The translations under genes and the position numbers were made by a program. A stretch of DNA of 64,000 bases from Porphyra umbilicalis (Eukaryota; Rhodophyta; Bangiophyceae; Bangiales; Bangiaceae): contig KV918869.1 of assembly GCA_002049455.2 (NCBI GenBank), positions 62,001-126,000 of the forward strand. Reading direction: 5' to 3'. The notes below the pieces were generated by a model that searched no databases, was not told where the DNA came from, and was given only the letters and a program-made list of their open reading frames with translations. Shown one piece after another: positions 63,809 to 64,000 of this stretch. Position 1 is the first letter of the stretch; every line of letters starts with the position of its first letter.

Positions 63809-64000
63809 GGCCCGACCGTGGCGGGGGGGGGGCGGTGCGGGGGGCCGCTCGGGGCGCTGGTGGGTGGGCCCGTGGGGGGGCGGGGCGTCGGGGGGTGGGG
63901 GGGTGTGTTGGTCAGCGCGCCCGTTGGCGGGTGCGCGGTGCTGTTGCGGGGTGCGAGGTGCCGGACGTGTGCTGCTGGCTACGTGTTGCGGGTTGCGGTT
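63809..64000. other. sequence after DCP2 to the window end
   Basis: G-rich sequence, presumably 3' UTR and spacer. No feature seen. Confidence 0.4.

Overview
The window looks like nuclear DNA of a very GC-rich unicellular eukaryote. The evidence is a Dcp2-type decapping enzyme, TATA-like boxes about 200 bases ahead of start codons in good Kozak context, intronless-looking secreted-protein genes, and remains of several eukaryotic transposon superfamilies (pogo/Tigger, PIF/Harbinger, CACTA/Tnp2-like, an LTR retrotransposon, many small TIR elements). I cannot name the species. No tRNA, rRNA or CRISPR array was seen.

Composition is two-sided. Islands at about 190-4060, 4910-7600, 8640-10730, 27700-31000 and 61400-64000 are extremely GC-rich, full of G/C homopolymers, and carry most of the host-like genes. 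The rest is closer to balanced composition and is mostly transposon-derived. Nearly every recognisable gene in the islands changes frame at a G or C run, so homopolymer length errors, or truly variable homopolymers, must be kept in mind.

Layout. 1-11 kb: a cysteine-rich secreted protein with a lysine repeat tail, and two paralogous secreted Gly/Trp/Tyr-rich proteins with matching TATA-like boxes, interrupted by a TIR element (4067-4902) and a pogo-type deletion derivative (7899-8621). 11.7-16 kb: a tandemly duplicated membrane-like ORF pair, then a decayed Tnp2-like transposase. 18-25 kb: a G-rich tract, small elements and a ten-cysteine secreted protein. 26-32.5 kb: two paralogous six-cysteine secreted proteins in an inverted duplication whose arms enclose a GC island with a broken arylamine N-acetyltransferase; beside the left arm lies a fragment of bacterial-type ribosomal protein bL12. 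32.7-36.1 kb: a pogo-type element with a broken transposase. 40.7-43.1 kb: a PIF/Harbinger pair (Myb/SANT-like protein and DDE transposase, converging). 45.86-51.67 kb: a young non-autonomous LTR retrotransposon with 473-bp LTRs and a 5-bp target duplication. 53.5-54.6 kb: an unrecognised intact ORF. 57.2-60.1 kb: nested small elements, including a CACTA-like element whose empty site is also present in the window. 61.7-63.8 kb: DCP2.

The secreted cysteine- or glycine-rich proteins are the most distinctive host genes. Most mobile elements here are TA-flanked, CAG-ended pogo-like families, or CAC-ended elements.
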